Assembly: GCA_964497925.1 (NCBI GenBank)
Contig: CAZCFE010000001.1
Location: 79,355-143,354 of the forward strand
Direction of reading: 5' to 3'
Source: CAIYWZ01 sp964497925
Lineage (GTDB): Bacteria > Pseudomonadota > Alphaproteobacteria > CAIYWZ01
DNA length: 64,000 bases
Shown here: positions 45,640 to 54,483 of the stretch, piece after piece
Layout: each line of letters starts with the position of its first letter
Position numbering within the stretch: position 1 is the stretch's first letter
The notes under the pieces: model-generated
Told to the model about the DNA's origin: nothing
What the model saw: only the letters and a program-made list of their open reading frames with translations
Databases searched by the model: none
Made by a program: the position numbers and the translations under genes

Positions 45640-45725
45640 AGGGGTTTTGTGGGCATTTGGCTCGTTAACCCGGTCAGATCAGAAATGAAGCAGCCGTTTC
45701 GAAATCAGTGGGTCATGATTTCCCT
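45640..45725 (+). ncRNA. ffs: Signal recognition particle RNA (4.5S, small bacterial type)
   Basis: Domain IV is clear at 45671-45695: the conserved arms GGTCAG and GAAGCAGCC flank ATCAGAAATGA, where TCA/TGA pair around a GAAA tetraloop. The usual bacterial form is TCC-GGAA-GGA, so loop and closing pair have changed together while the Ffh-binding internal loops are kept. The flanks GGCTCGTTAACCCGG and CAGTGGGTCATG match the short alphaproteobacterial SRP RNA layout. The ends are approximate. Position directly before dnaX is usual for ffs. A -35/-10 pair lies just upstream. Confidence 0.85.
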
Positions 45726-45761
45726 TCGCATTCAATTATTTTTAGGTATCGTTTATTTAGG

Positions 45762-46976
45762 ATGAATACGGATTCGTATGTTGTAATCGCAAGACGTCAT
45801 AGACCGCAAAGATTTGCTGATTTGGTCGGGCAAGAGACATTGATCAACGTTTTGAAAAGCGGCCTGAAATCTGGAAAAATAGGACATGCTTTTGTTTTAA
45901 CAGGAATTCAAGGCGTTGGAAAAACAACAATTGCAAGACTTCTAGCAAAATCATTAAACTGTCTTAATTTGGATCCCCAGCTTTATGAGCCTTGTGGTGA
46001 ATGCTTATCATGCGTGAATTTTGCGCAAGATAAACATGTGGATATTATTGAAATTGATGCGGCATCTAGAACAAGTGTTGATGATATTCGTGAAATTATA
46101 GAAAGTGTTCAATATCGCCCTTTGATTTCAAAGTATAAAATTTTTATTATCGATGAAGTTCATATGCTTTCAAAAGGGGCGTTTAATGCGCTTTTAAAAA
46201 CTCTTGAAGAGCCTCCTGCTCATATAAAGTTTATTTTTGCAACAACAGAGCTTCAGAAAATTCCAGCAACCATCTTATCTAGATGTTTGAAATTTGAATT
46301 AAAACGTCTTTCTCCAGAAGAGTTGAAGCCTTATTACTCTGAATTGCTTAATAAGGATAGTGTTCAAATTGAGGAGGAAGCTTTAGATTTAATTTGCCAT
46401 ATGGCTGGAGGGTCTGCTCGCGATGGATGTTCTATTTTAGAGCAAGCGATTGCTTTGAGGCAAGACATAATCACGTTAGAACAAGTTCAAAGAATGCTCG
46501 GATTTGCGGATCAAAAATGGGCAGAAAATATTTTTGATTCGTTTTTAAATGGGAAACCAGATAAAGGAATTCGGTTACTTGAAGAAATTAAAGTGCAAGG
46601 TGGCATTGACCCAAAAATTTTAATTTCGAATTTTCTTGATATTTGTTATCGAAAAATGATAACGTGTCTTAAAAATGAAGATTTGAAATTTTCAAATCTT
46701 GCAAGGGCATGGCAAGTCTTACAGCAAACAACAAATGAGATGGCTTATTCTCCAATGATTTTCGAATCATTAGAAGTGGGTTTGATGAAAATTTCTTTTC
46801 TGAATTCGTGCGGAAGTATCCAGGACCTATTAAAAGGCTTAAATACTGCTCAAAAAGTTGGCGATGTTGTGGAAATTGACGATAAGAAATCATTATCAGA
46901 TTGGAAGAGTGATCCAACTGTTCAAGCTTTGTTGCAAGAATTCCCAGGTGCAAATATAGAAGTTATTGATATTTAA
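45762..46976 (+). CDS. dnaX: DNA polymerase III subunit gamma/tau (short form)
   Basis: Clamp-loader ATPase. The AAA+ core shows the start YVVIARRHRPQRFADLVGQE, Walker A GIQGVGKTTIAR, the zinc-binding CGECLSC motif, Walker B IIDEVHMLS and the SRC arginine-finger motif LSRCLKFEL. At 404 residues it is shorter than most gamma/tau proteins (500-650): the proline-rich linker is absent, yet the last residues (DPTVQALLQEFPGANIEVIDI) match the alphaproteobacterial C-terminus. ATG 45762 is chosen because the upstream frame runs into the SRP RNA. It is followed by ybaB and recR, a conserved trio. Confidence 0.94.
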   Translation: MNTDSYVVIARRHRPQRFADLVGQETLINVLKSGLKSGKIGHAFVLTGIQGVGKTTIARLLAKSLNCLNLDPQLYEPCGECLSCVNFAQDKHVDIIEIDAASRTSVDDIREIIESVQYRPLISKYKIFIIDEVHMLSKGAFNALLKTLEEPPAHIKFIFATTELQKIPATILSRCLKFELKRLSPEELKPYYSELLNKDSVQIEEEALDLICHMAGGSARDGCSILEQAIALRQDIITLEQVQRMLGFADQKWAENIFDSFLNGKPDKGIRLLEEIKVQGGIDPKILISNFLDICYRKMITCLKNEDLKFSNLARAWQVLQQTTNEMAYSPMIFESLEVGLMKISFLNSCGSIQDLLKGLNTAQKVGDVVEIDDKKSLSDWKSDPTVQALLQEFPGANIEVIDI

Positions 46977-47034
46977 ATTCCGTCGTGGCATAGTTAATTT
47001 TAAGTTTTTGATAATTAAAGTTGAGGAGAATGTA

Positions 47035-47355
47035 ATGAATATTAATGCAATGTTAAAGCAAGCCCAAGAAATGCAAAACAAATTGGCTCAAGCTCAAGAA
47101 AAAATAGCACTTCATACACTTGAAGGTTCTTCTGGTGCGGGCATGATTAAAGTCACGGTTTCAGGTTCGGGTGAAGTAAAATCTATCAAGATTGATCCTT
47201 CTTTGTTGATTCCTGATGATGTGGAAGTTTTAGAGGATTTGATTATTGCAGCACTTAGGGATGCCAAAGAAAAAGTAGACGCTTACTCTCAAGCAGAAAT
47301 GTCCAGCGTGACAGGCGGCATGAATTTGCCTAGTGGAATGAAGTTGCCTTTCTGA
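47035..47355 (+). CDS. ybaB: YbaB/EbfC family nucleoid-associated protein
   Basis: Small dimeric DNA-binding protein (106 residues) with the family pattern MLKQAQEMQNKLAQAQEKIA at the N-terminus, GSGEVKSIKIDPSLL in the middle and a Gly/Met-rich tail (TGGMNLPSGMKLPF). GAGGAG lies six bases before ATG 47035; the longer frame from 46966 lacks a site. It sits between dnaX and recR, as in most bacteria. Confidence 0.95.
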   Translation: MNINAMLKQAQEMQNKLAQAQEKIALHTLEGSSGAGMIKVTVSGSGEVKSIKIDPSLLIPDDVEVLEDLIIAALRDAKEKVDAYSQAEMSSVTGGMNLPSGMKLPF

Positions 47356-47356
47356 T

Positions 47357-47950
47357 ATGTTTGGTCAAGAAATTCAACAACTTATATTTCTTTTATCAAG
47401 ATTTCCAGGGCTTGGTCCAAGATCGGGAAGGCGTCTGGCGCTTTATCTTTTAAAAAAAAGAGAAGCCACTTTGTTGCCATTGATTCATACACTTCAAAAA
47501 GCGGCGGAAGCCGTTAAGGTTTGCCGTGAATGTGGAAATTTGGATACCTCTCCTGTTTGTTCAATATGCACATCTCAAAAACGTGATCAACACGTGTTAT
47601 GTGTGGTTGAGGAGATATCTGATTTATGGGCACTGGAAAGGTCTGGTGAATATAAAGGTCGTTATTTTGTTTTGGGTGGAAAGTTATCCGCAATTAATGG
47701 TGTAAAACCAGAAGACCTCAAGATACCATTCTTGGTCGATAGGATTAAAACTCAAAAGATTACGGAGGTTTTGCTTGCTCTTAATCCAACACTTGAAGGC
47801 CAGACAACTCTTTATTATATCAAAGAATGCTTAAATGGACTTGATATCAAGGTGACGGGTTTGGCTCATGGTGTTCCTATGGGGGGAGAGCTTGATTTTC
47901 TTGATGATGCAACATTAACAACTGCGTTGGTAAGGCGTCAAGTCGTATGA
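47357..47950 (+). CDS. recR: Recombination protein RecR
   Basis: DNA-binding clamp of the RecFOR pathway, loading RecA at gaps. The helix-hairpin-helix region (LSRFPGLGPRSGRRLALYLL), the four-cysteine zinc motif (CRECGNLDTSPVCSIC) and the Toprim domain (LCVVEEISDLWALERSGEYKGRYFVLGG) are all present; 197 residues is standard. It follows ybaB by one base and overlaps the next gene by four. Confidence 0.97.
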   Translation: MFGQEIQQLIFLLSRFPGLGPRSGRRLALYLLKKREATLLPLIHTLQKAAEAVKVCRECGNLDTSPVCSICTSQKRDQHVLCVVEEISDLWALERSGEYKGRYFVLGGKLSAINGVKPEDLKIPFLVDRIKTQKITEVLLALNPTLEGQTTLYYIKECLNGLDIKVTGLAHGVPMGGELDFLDDATLTTALVRRQVV

Positions 47951-48540
47951 TTTTAACATGTCCTCAATGTGCGAATAGATATCATGTTGATCGTCCTTCA
48001 AAAACAGCTGAAATTTTAGCGTCTTGTCCAAATTGTGCACATAAATGGATTTTTAAGGTGAAAGTTATCCAGCCACTGGAACTTGAAGAGGAGAAAGCCC
48101 CGGATATAAAATCAGATTTTTTTGAAAAATGCAAAAAGAACCAAAAAAAAATTTTTATAGCTGTTTTTATTTGTGTGGTTATGGGGTATGTTTTGCAGCC
48201 TTTGGTTAAATCTGTTGTTGAGTCATTGTTTTCTCTTTTAAGAATTCAAGAATCTCAGAAAAAATCACTTATCGTTGAGGGCGTAGATCATTTTTTTGAT
48301 GAGGTGTTACAAACAATTACTGTTTCATGGGAATTGAAAAATGATACGAACATTTCTCAGAATTTAAAACAGTTCCGCATACAATTATTCAATAAGTGCC
48401 CGAAAAATCAAGGTGATTGTTTGGTGAAAGAGGTTATTTTTAATCCGAATAAGGATATTATTCTTCCAAAAGAAATTTTGCGCTTTGAACATACTCAAAA
48501 ATGGTCTATACCAATTACGAAAATATATATCTTTCCTTAA
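47947..48540 (+). CDS. Membrane-anchored zinc-ribbon protein (MJ0042/DUF3426-like)
   Basis: A 197-residue protein beginning with a zinc ribbon, CPQCANRYHV ... CPNCAHKW, of the MJ0042 type. A charged stretch, one membrane helix (about 74-94; FIAVFICVVMGYVLQPL) and a C-terminal beta-rich domain (VSWELKNDTNISQNLKQFRIQL ... ILPKEILRFEH) resembling DUF3426 follow. The function is unknown; such proteins are common in alphaproteobacteria, often near cell-division genes. The start overlaps the recR stop (ATGA). Confidence 0.78.
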   Translation: MILTCPQCANRYHVDRPSKTAEILASCPNCAHKWIFKVKVIQPLELEEEKAPDIKSDFFEKCKKNQKKIFIAVFICVVMGYVLQPLVKSVVESLFSLLRIQESQKKSLIVEGVDHFFDEVLQTITVSWELKNDTNISQNLKQFRIQLFNKCPKNQGDCLVKEVIFNPNKDIILPKEILRFEHTQKWSIPITKIYIFP

Positions 48541-48561
48541 GGAAAATGGGGGAACTTTTTT

Positions 48562-49458
48562 GTGCTCAAAATAGGAACAAGAACAAGTCCGCTTGCGCTT
48601 GCACAAACTCAAATTGTTGTGGATAAAATAAAATCTATATATCCTCATTTATGTCCAGCAGATGCTATTCAGATTGTTCTGATTGAAACTCAAGGGGACA
48701 GGATTCTTGACAAGCCTTTATCTGAATTGGGAGGAAAGGGGCTATTTACAAAAGAACTTCAGGATTCTCTTTTGGATGGGAGGATTGATTGTGCTGTCCA
48801 TTCTTTTAAGGATATGTCTACCCGTATTCACGATCATTTAGCAATCGGTGCAATCTTAGAGCGGGATGACCCAGAAGACGTCTTTTTGAGTCATATTTAT
48901 TCATGTCTTGACGATTTGCCTGTCGGGGCTATTATTGGGACTGCATCGCTTCGCAGAAAGTCTATTATCGAGCATTATTATCCTCATGTGGAAATACAGC
49001 TTATTCGTGGTAATATTGGGACACGTATTGAAAAAATGAAAAACGGACCTTTTTCTGGCATTATTTTAGCAAAAGCGGGCATCAATCGTTTAAAAATTCA
49101 AGATAATATCAAGCAAGTATTGCCAATTGAAAAATTTATCCCTTCTCCTGCTCAGGGAGTTCTTGTTGTTGAGTGCGCAAAGGAAAACACTTCTATCTGT
49201 GATCTTTTAAAGCCTTTAAATCATGGAATTACACATTTTGTCAGCACGCTAGAGCGTCTATTCCTAGAAATGCTTGAAGGGTCATGCAAGACTCCTTTAG
49301 CGGCTTTTATTAAACAAAAAAATGATGTATATGATTTTTCTTATATGTATGTTTTGAAAGATAATAGATTCATCAATGAAACGATGCGCAATATTACAAA
49401 AGCTGATCTTCAAGATGTTGTAATCGAGACGGCTTTTGCATTAAAGAAAATGCTCTGA
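48562..49458 (+). CDS. hemC: Hydroxymethylbilane synthase (porphobilinogen deaminase)
   Basis: Condenses four porphobilinogens to hydroxymethylbilane in haem synthesis. Seen: KIGTRTSPLALAQT at the N-terminus, GGKGLFTKELQ, CAVHSFKDM, the phosphate/dipyrromethane region GTASLRRKS and NIGTRIEKM, and the cofactor cysteine Cys242 in LEGSCKTPLAAF. The start is GTG 48562, with a G-run nine bases upstream. 298 residues is slightly short; the last domain is trimmed. hemD, often next, is absent: a truncated methyltransferase gene follows with a one-base stop/start overlap (TGATG). Confidence 0.94.
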   Translation: MLKIGTRTSPLALAQTQIVVDKIKSIYPHLCPADAIQIVLIETQGDRILDKPLSELGGKGLFTKELQDSLLDGRIDCAVHSFKDMSTRIHDHLAIGAILERDDPEDVFLSHIYSCLDDLPVGAIIGTASLRRKSIIEHYYPHVEIQLIRGNIGTRIEKMKNGPFSGIILAKAGINRLKIQDNIKQVLPIEKFIPSPAQGVLVVECAKENTSICDLLKPLNHGITHFVSTLERLFLEMLEGSCKTPLAAFIKQKNDVYDFSYMYVLKDNRFINETMRNITKADLQDVVIETAFALKKML

Positions 49459-50159
49459 TGATTTTGGTCGAACTGGGACCTGGTCACGGGACTTTAATGT
49501 GTGATATTTTAAGAATTTTGCAGAAAATAGAAGCAAAAATAGATTCAGTTCATTTGATTGAAGTTTCTCCAAAATTGCAAAACATCCAAAAAAATAATAT
49601 CAGGTCTGTTTATCCTGTATTTTTTCATGAGAATTTGGGTTCATTACCTCAAAGCCCCGCAATCTTTATTGCAAATGAGTTTTTTGATGCGTTTCCTGTA
49701 AGGCAATTCAATGGAGATCATGAAATTTATATTTCTTTGGATAATCAAGGGGATTTGATCCGGTTGGTTAACGGCGACATTAAAGAAAAAATGTCTCAGG
49801 CGATTGATTATTTTATAAAAGCTCTTGATTTTTTAAAAATCAATGGTGGCGTTTTTATAATCATTGATTATGGAGAATATCAAGGACAAGGAGACACTCT
49901 TCAGGCTTTGGGTCGGCATGAATTTCAAGACCCCTTCAAAAATCCTGGTCTTTATGATTTGACTACACATATCCAATTTGGAGTGTTTGATGAGATTGCA
50001 AAAAATCAAGGATTTAAAACAAAGTTTCAAACCCAAAACGAATTTTTAAGTTTCCTTGGAATTGAACAACAAGCGAAGAAGTTAAATCTTGAGAAAGATC
50101 TCGATAGATTAATGTTTGATATGGGGACTTTATTCAAGGTTTTGGTTATTTATTCTTGA
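49458..50159 (+). CDS. MidA/NDUFAF7-family methyltransferase lacking its N-terminal region
   Basis: A 233-residue protein that starts directly at SAM motif I (MILVELGPGHGTLMCDILR). Later family features are kept: IFIANEFFDAFPVRQF, GGVFIIIDYGEY, GDTLQALGRHEFQDPFKNPGLYDLTTHIQF. Family members are normally ~350-400 residues, with ~80 residues before motif I, including the GDFVTSPE-type segment; here those would fall inside hemC and are missing. NDUFAF7/MidA dimethylates an arginine of complex I subunit NDUFS2 in eukaryotes. The downstream frame has no stops, so either the shortened protein still works or decay is recent. The ATG overlaps the hemC stop (TGATG). Confidence 0.75.
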   Translation: MILVELGPGHGTLMCDILRILQKIEAKIDSVHLIEVSPKLQNIQKNNIRSVYPVFFHENLGSLPQSPAIFIANEFFDAFPVRQFNGDHEIYISLDNQGDLIRLVNGDIKEKMSQAIDYFIKALDFLKINGGVFIIIDYGEYQGQGDTLQALGRHEFQDPFKNPGLYDLTTHIQFGVFDEIAKNQGFKTKFQTQNEFLSFLGIEQQAKKLNLEKDLDRLMFDMGTLFKVLVIYS

Positions 50160-50178
50160 TTTTTTTAGAAAATAAATC

Positions 50179-50207
50179 GTGACAAATATTTCTTCAAGGG
50201 ATATAAT
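50179..50207 (+). promoter_or_regulatory. Sigma70-type promoter before the PCu(A)C-dnaG-rpoD run
   Basis: GTGACA (50179-50184) and a perfect TATAAT (50202-50207) are spaced by 17 bases, 30 bases before the ATG of the copper chaperone gene. As the next genes follow at 6 and 13 bases, it may also drive dnaG and rpoD. Confidence 0.7.
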
Positions 50208-50237
50208 GAAATATTCGGTAAATTTAGGATAAAACTT

Positions 50238-50714
50238 ATGATAAGATTAAATCTTTATGTCCTTTTAGTTGTTCTTGGATCGTTTTTTAATTTATTTTGT
50301 GATTGCTGTTCTTATAAAAATAAGACAGAAATTGTATCAGTTGTGCCAAAATCTACAATAATAGAAGATGTTTGGATTAGACCTTCTTTGGGTCCTAATG
50401 CTGCTGGTTTTGCAACTATTAACGTTGATAAATCCAAAAAACTTATTGGTGTTGAAGTTGTGGGAAATCCTATTTCAAAAAGTATCGAATTGCATACCCA
50501 CATTAAAGACGGCGATATTATGAGAATGAGGGCAGTTGAGAACTTTAACATCAAATCAGGGGTTCTCTTTAGCCTTGCCCCAGGCGGTGATCATATTATG
50601 TTTATAGATATACTGAAAGATATCCAAATTGGTGATGCGCCCGTGTCTTTGCGATTTAAGTTTGATGATGGTCAAGTCGTGGATGCAAATGCAGTCATAC
50701 GAAGTGGTCAATAA
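50238..50714 (+). CDS. PCu(A)C-family periplasmic copper chaperone
   Basis: A 158-residue exported protein that carries Cu(I) to cytochrome oxidase together with Sco1. After a hydrophobic N-terminus (LYVLLVVLGSFFNLFC) comes the cupredoxin-like domain, with the complete family motif H86-x10-M97-x21-H119-x-M121 (ELHTHIKDGDIMRM ... GGDHIMF). The cysteine-rich CDCC at 21-24 could hold a lipobox-like cysteine, but the context is not a clean lipobox. It lies upstream of dnaG, an unusual neighbour, behind a strong promoter. Confidence 0.9.
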   Translation: MIRLNLYVLLVVLGSFFNLFCDCCSYKNKTEIVSVVPKSTIIEDVWIRPSLGPNAAGFATINVDKSKKLIGVEVVGNPISKSIELHTHIKDGDIMRMRAVENFNIKSGVLFSLAPGGDHIMFIDILKDIQIGDAPVSLRFKFDDGQVVDANAVIRSGQ

Positions 50715-50720
50715 AAATTA

Positions 50721-52487
50721 ATGGCGGCCGGATTCGATTTTTTTCTTGAACGATTGAAAGATAAAATAATTTTATCTGATTTGGTTTCTCAAAAGGTAAA
50801 ACTTAAAAAAAGGGGTGGACATTATGTTGGGCTATGTCCGTTTCATAATGAAAAAAGCCCTTCATTTATGGTTCAAAACCCAAAGGGAAGATATCATTGC
50901 TTTGGTTGTGGTGCGCATGGAAGCGCAATTGATTGGGTGATGAATACACAAGGTATGGAATTTATGGATGCTGTGGAAACTTTGGCCAGAAGCCATGGCC
51001 TTGAAGTTCCTCAAGATACACAGCAAGAAAAACAAATTCGTATTAAAAAATCATCTTTTATTGAAATTTTAGATAAAGTAGCTCATTTTTTCACTTCAAA
51101 TCTACATTCCCCACAAGGGCGTGAAGCAATGTCATATTTGAAAATGCGCGGCGTTTCATCTTCTATGATCAGTCAATTCAGGCTGGGATATGCGCCTCCA
51201 GGAAACGTTTTAGAAAGATTTTTAGTATCGCAAAACATTGATTTTGAAACGCAGCTATCTCTTGGGGTTATTGGTCAAGATCTTGAAAAAGGCCACGTTT
51301 ATGATTACTTTCGTGATAGACTCATGTTCCCAATTTTTAATCGTCAAAGTCAAATCGTTGCATTTGGAGGTAGAGCTCTAAATGATGATGTGATGCCCAA
51401 ATATCTAAACTCTCCAGAAACAAGACTTTTTCACAAAGGAGAGCTTCTTTATGCGGGAAATTTTGCTGCCAAAGCTGTGCGAGAGGGACATGAGTTAATT
51501 GTTGTGGAAGGGTATATGGACGTTATTTCTTTGCACCAGAACGGCCTATGTGGTGCGGTTGCCCCTTTGGGGACAGCTTTGGGGGAAATGCAATTTGAAG
51601 AAATGTGGCGCATAACGCAAAAGCCAATTTTATGTTTAGATGGAGATATGGCCGGAAGAAAAGCAACATTTAAGTCTCTTGAAAGAGCTCTCCCTCTTCT
51701 TGAGCCGGATAAGTTACTCATGTTTTTGAATTTAAAAGACGGTGAAGACCCTGATTCTTTCATTAAAAAATATGGTAAAGATAAATTTCTTCAAGAAATT
51801 TCCTCCGTATCGTCAACATTTGATTATATGTGGAATTTTTTTAAAACGCAGCAATCCATTAAAACACCTGAAGGCCTTGCTTTGTTTTCTAAGAATTTTA
51901 AAGAGATCTTAAAAGTCATAGGATCGGCCGATTTGAAAACGGCATATTTTGAAGAATTCTACAAACGGTACAATCTAGAGTTTAAAAACTCATCTGGAAA
52001 AATAGTCGATAAATCAATATCTTTGACTCCTAAATTAAATGCGCGAAAAAAAATGCTTGAAGTATTAATACAAGCGATTATTATAAGGCCACAACTTTTA
52101 CCTTTAGTGGAAGCTGATTTTTTGAATATGAGAGTTTTTGAAGGTATGGAATCCTTACATAAATCTATCGTAAGTTATTATTTATCAAACCAGCCTCTTG
52201 AAAAAGACATGCTTGAGCTTTATTTAAAGAGTAATGAAGTATTTACTCAAAACCCGAATTCTTTACAAAGTGTTGGATTTAAAGATCTTTTAAGTTCCTC
52301 TTCTAAAGGTATCGAAACAGCAGCAAAAGAATGGCTAGAGCTTTATTATCGTTGGTCAGATTTTGAAGAGATTAGAAATTTCAAGATAGGTAATATAAAA
52401 AAGGATGATCAAGGATATCCAGACGTAATTCGTGCGCGTATTCTTGAGCTGCAAGAAACGTTGCAAAATAAAAGTACAGATAAATGA
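50721..52487 (+). CDS. dnaG: DNA primase
   Basis: Synthesises RNA primers at the replication fork. The N-terminal CHC2 zinc finger is complete (CPFHNEKSPSFMVQNPKG ... CFGCG), followed by the catalytic core with the Toprim motif IVVEGYMDVISLHQ and LCLDGDMAGRKA. The C-terminal helicase-binding domain is present but divergent (about 430-588). 588 residues is normal. It starts six bases after the copper chaperone gene and ends 13 bases before rpoD, the usual dnaG-rpoD part of the macromolecular synthesis operon; rpsU is absent. Confidence 0.97.
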   Translation: MAAGFDFFLERLKDKIILSDLVSQKVKLKKRGGHYVGLCPFHNEKSPSFMVQNPKGRYHCFGCGAHGSAIDWVMNTQGMEFMDAVETLARSHGLEVPQDTQQEKQIRIKKSSFIEILDKVAHFFTSNLHSPQGREAMSYLKMRGVSSSMISQFRLGYAPPGNVLERFLVSQNIDFETQLSLGVIGQDLEKGHVYDYFRDRLMFPIFNRQSQIVAFGGRALNDDVMPKYLNSPETRLFHKGELLYAGNFAAKAVREGHELIVVEGYMDVISLHQNGLCGAVAPLGTALGEMQFEEMWRITQKPILCLDGDMAGRKATFKSLERALPLLEPDKLLMFLNLKDGEDPDSFIKKYGKDKFLQEISSVSSTFDYMWNFFKTQQSIKTPEGLALFSKNFKEILKVIGSADLKTAYFEEFYKRYNLEFKNSSGKIVDKSISLTPKLNARKKMLEVLIQAIIIRPQLLPLVEADFLNMRVFEGMESLHKSIVSYYLSNQPLEKDMLELYLKSNEVFTQNPNSLQSVGFKDLLSSSSKGIETAAKEWLELYYRWSDFEEIRNFKIGNIKKDDQGYPDVIRARILELQETLQNKSTDK

Positions 52488-52500
52488 AAAGAGGTACAAA

Positions 52501-54483
52501 GTGACACAAAAAAATAACTTAAGAACAGTTGATGAAGAAGCAGAAGATTTATCCTTAACCCCAAACATGATTAATGCTTTAAAAAAGCTGATTGCAAAAT
52601 CCAAAGAGCAAGGATTTGTAACGTACGATGATTTGAACTCAACCTTACCTCAAGAAAAATTAACGCCAGATCAACTTGAAGAAGCAATGACGCTTATTAC
52701 AGACAGTAGCATTCTAATTTTAGAGGATGGGGCAGAGCAAACAGCCGCGTCTATGGAATCTATGGAAGAAGGGTTGCCTGATGATGAAGAGGCCCTGTTG
52801 AACGGTTCTTCTGAAGTTCCAGTAGAGTATAGCCGTACGGATGATCCTGTGCGTATGTATCTGCGTGAAATGGGAAATGTAGAGCTTTTAACGCGCGAAG
52901 GTGAAATAGAGATTGCAAAACGCATTGAAGCTGGACGCTTAATGATGTATGAAGCAATTTGTGAAAGTCCTCTTACAATGCAAGCCATTTCATCTTGGCG
53001 TGAAGCAATTATTGCAGGAGATGTCAGCTTACGTGATGTGATTGCAATTGATGCCATGTATGGTGAAGAGCCAAACTTAATTGAAGAAGATGGTGAAGTT
53101 GTTGAAATTAAAGAAGAAAAAGATCAAGATTCATCTGGAGAAGGTGCGGCACCAAATCCATTGGATGATCTAGAATACAATGAAGATGCTCCAGAAGTTG
53201 CCACAGAGGAAGACGTCTCTATTTCAATGGCGATGATGGAAGAAACTCTGACCCCGCAAGTTTTAGAAACTTTTCAAAATGTCACACAATTGAATGAAAA
53301 ACTAAGAGGACTTCAAATTTTAAGACTTTCAAAAATGCGTGAAGGCAAAACTTTGAAAAAAAATCAAGAAGATGAATACAATTCTCTTAAGGAAGAGATG
53401 GTGACACTAATTGCCGGTGTCCATCTTCACCCTGCGCGAATTGATCAGCTTGTTCAGCAAATGTACGGGATGAATAAAACATTGTTAGGCCTTGAAGGAA
53501 AACTTTTAAGGCTTGCTCAAAGCAAAGGAGTTCAACGTTCAGAATTTCTTGAGACATACTTTGGAGCAGAGGAAGATCCTCAGTGGATGGATTCAGTTGC
53601 AGGAAAAAGCACAGTATGGGCTGACTTTATTAAAAAAGATAAAAAAGAACTTGTCAAGCTTCGTTCTCAAGTTCAAGAAATATCAAAAACAGCATCTCTT
53701 CCGATTTCTGAATTTAGGCGTATTTTATCAACGCTTCAACGTGGTGAAAAAGATATGGTTAAGGCAAAGAAAGATATGATTGAGGCTAACCTTCGTCTTG
53801 TTATTTCTATTGCAAAAAAATATACAAATAGAGGGTTGCAATTTCTGGATTTAATCCAAGAAGGAAATATCGGCTTGATGAAAGCTGTTGATAAATTTGA
53901 ATATCAAAGAGGTTATAAATTTTCAACATATGCCACTTGGTGGATAAGGCAAGCAATTACAAGATCAATTGCAGATCAGGCACGCACTATTCGTATTCCT
54001 GTGCATATGATTGAAACAATTAATAAAATGATTCGTATGTCACGTCAAATGCTCAATGAACTTGGCAGAGAGCCTATGCCAGAAGAGCTAGCAGAAAGAC
54101 TTGCAATGCCTGTTGATAAGGTTCGAAAAGTGATGAAAATTGCAAAAGAGCCTATTAGTTTGGAAACGCCGGTTGGAGATGAAGAAGATAGCCATTTGGG
54201 AGATTTCATCGAAGATAAAAATGTTGTTTCTCCTATGGATGCGGCCATTCAGACAAATTTACGTGATGCAATGGGAAGAATTCTGGCAAGCCTCACCCCA
54301 AGAGAAGAACGTGTCCTTCGTATGCGTTTTGGAATTGGAATGGCTTCTGATCACACTTTGGAAGAGGTGGGTCAACAGTTTGCCGTGACGCGTGAGCGAA
54401 TTCGTCAGATCGAAGCAAAAGCACTTCGAAAGCTTAAACACCCGAGCCGTTCTCGGAGGCTCCGCAGCTTTCTTGACACTTGA
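52501..54483 (+). CDS. rpoD: RNA polymerase primary sigma factor RpoD (sigma70)
   Basis: Housekeeping sigma factor (660 residues). Region 1.1 (GFVTYDDLNSTLP), region 1.2 (DPVRMYLREMGNVELLTREGE), a long acidic non-conserved insert (about 190-255), region 2 (AKKYTNRGLQFLDLIQEGNIGLMKAVDKFEYQRGYKFSTYATWWIRQAI), region 3 and region 4 (TLEEVGQQFAVTRERIRQIEAKALRKL) are all intact. Start: GTG 52501 with AAAGAGG six bases upstream; the longer frame begins inside dnaG and adds a foreign lead. The last 50 bases overlap an opposing gene. Confidence 0.97.
   Translation: MTQKNNLRTVDEEAEDLSLTPNMINALKKLIAKSKEQGFVTYDDLNSTLPQEKLTPDQLEEAMTLITDSSILILEDGAEQTAASMESMEEGLPDDEEALLNGSSEVPVEYSRTDDPVRMYLREMGNVELLTREGEIEIAKRIEAGRLMMYEAICESPLTMQAISSWREAIIAGDVSLRDVIAIDAMYGEEPNLIEEDGEVVEIKEEKDQDSSGEGAAPNPLDDLEYNEDAPEVATEEDVSISMAMMEETLTPQVLETFQNVTQLNEKLRGLQILRLSKMREGKTLKKNQEDEYNSLKEEMVTLIAGVHLHPARIDQLVQQMYGMNKTLLGLEGKLLRLAQSKGVQRSEFLETYFGAEEDPQWMDSVAGKSTVWADFIKKDKKELVKLRSQVQEISKTASLPISEFRRILSTLQRGEKDMVKAKKDMIEANLRLVISIAKKYTNRGLQFLDLIQEGNIGLMKAVDKFEYQRGYKFSTYATWWIRQAITRSIADQARTIRIPVHMIETINKMIRMSRQMLNELGREPMPEELAERLAMPVDKVRKVMKIAKEPISLETPVGDEEDSHLGDFIEDKNVVSPMDAAIQTNLRDAMGRILASLTPREERVLRMRFGIGMASDHTLEEVGQQFAVTRERIRQIEAKALRKLKHPSRSRRLRSFLDT

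Noticed and set aside
45708..45761. Longer DnaX start at 45708
   Set aside because: It overlaps the 3' half of the SRP RNA and adds residues absent from the family.
52432..52500. Longer RpoD beginning inside dnaG
   Set aside because: No ribosome binding site, Cys/Lys-rich lead foreign to sigma70; GTG 52501 has AAAGAGG at the right distance.
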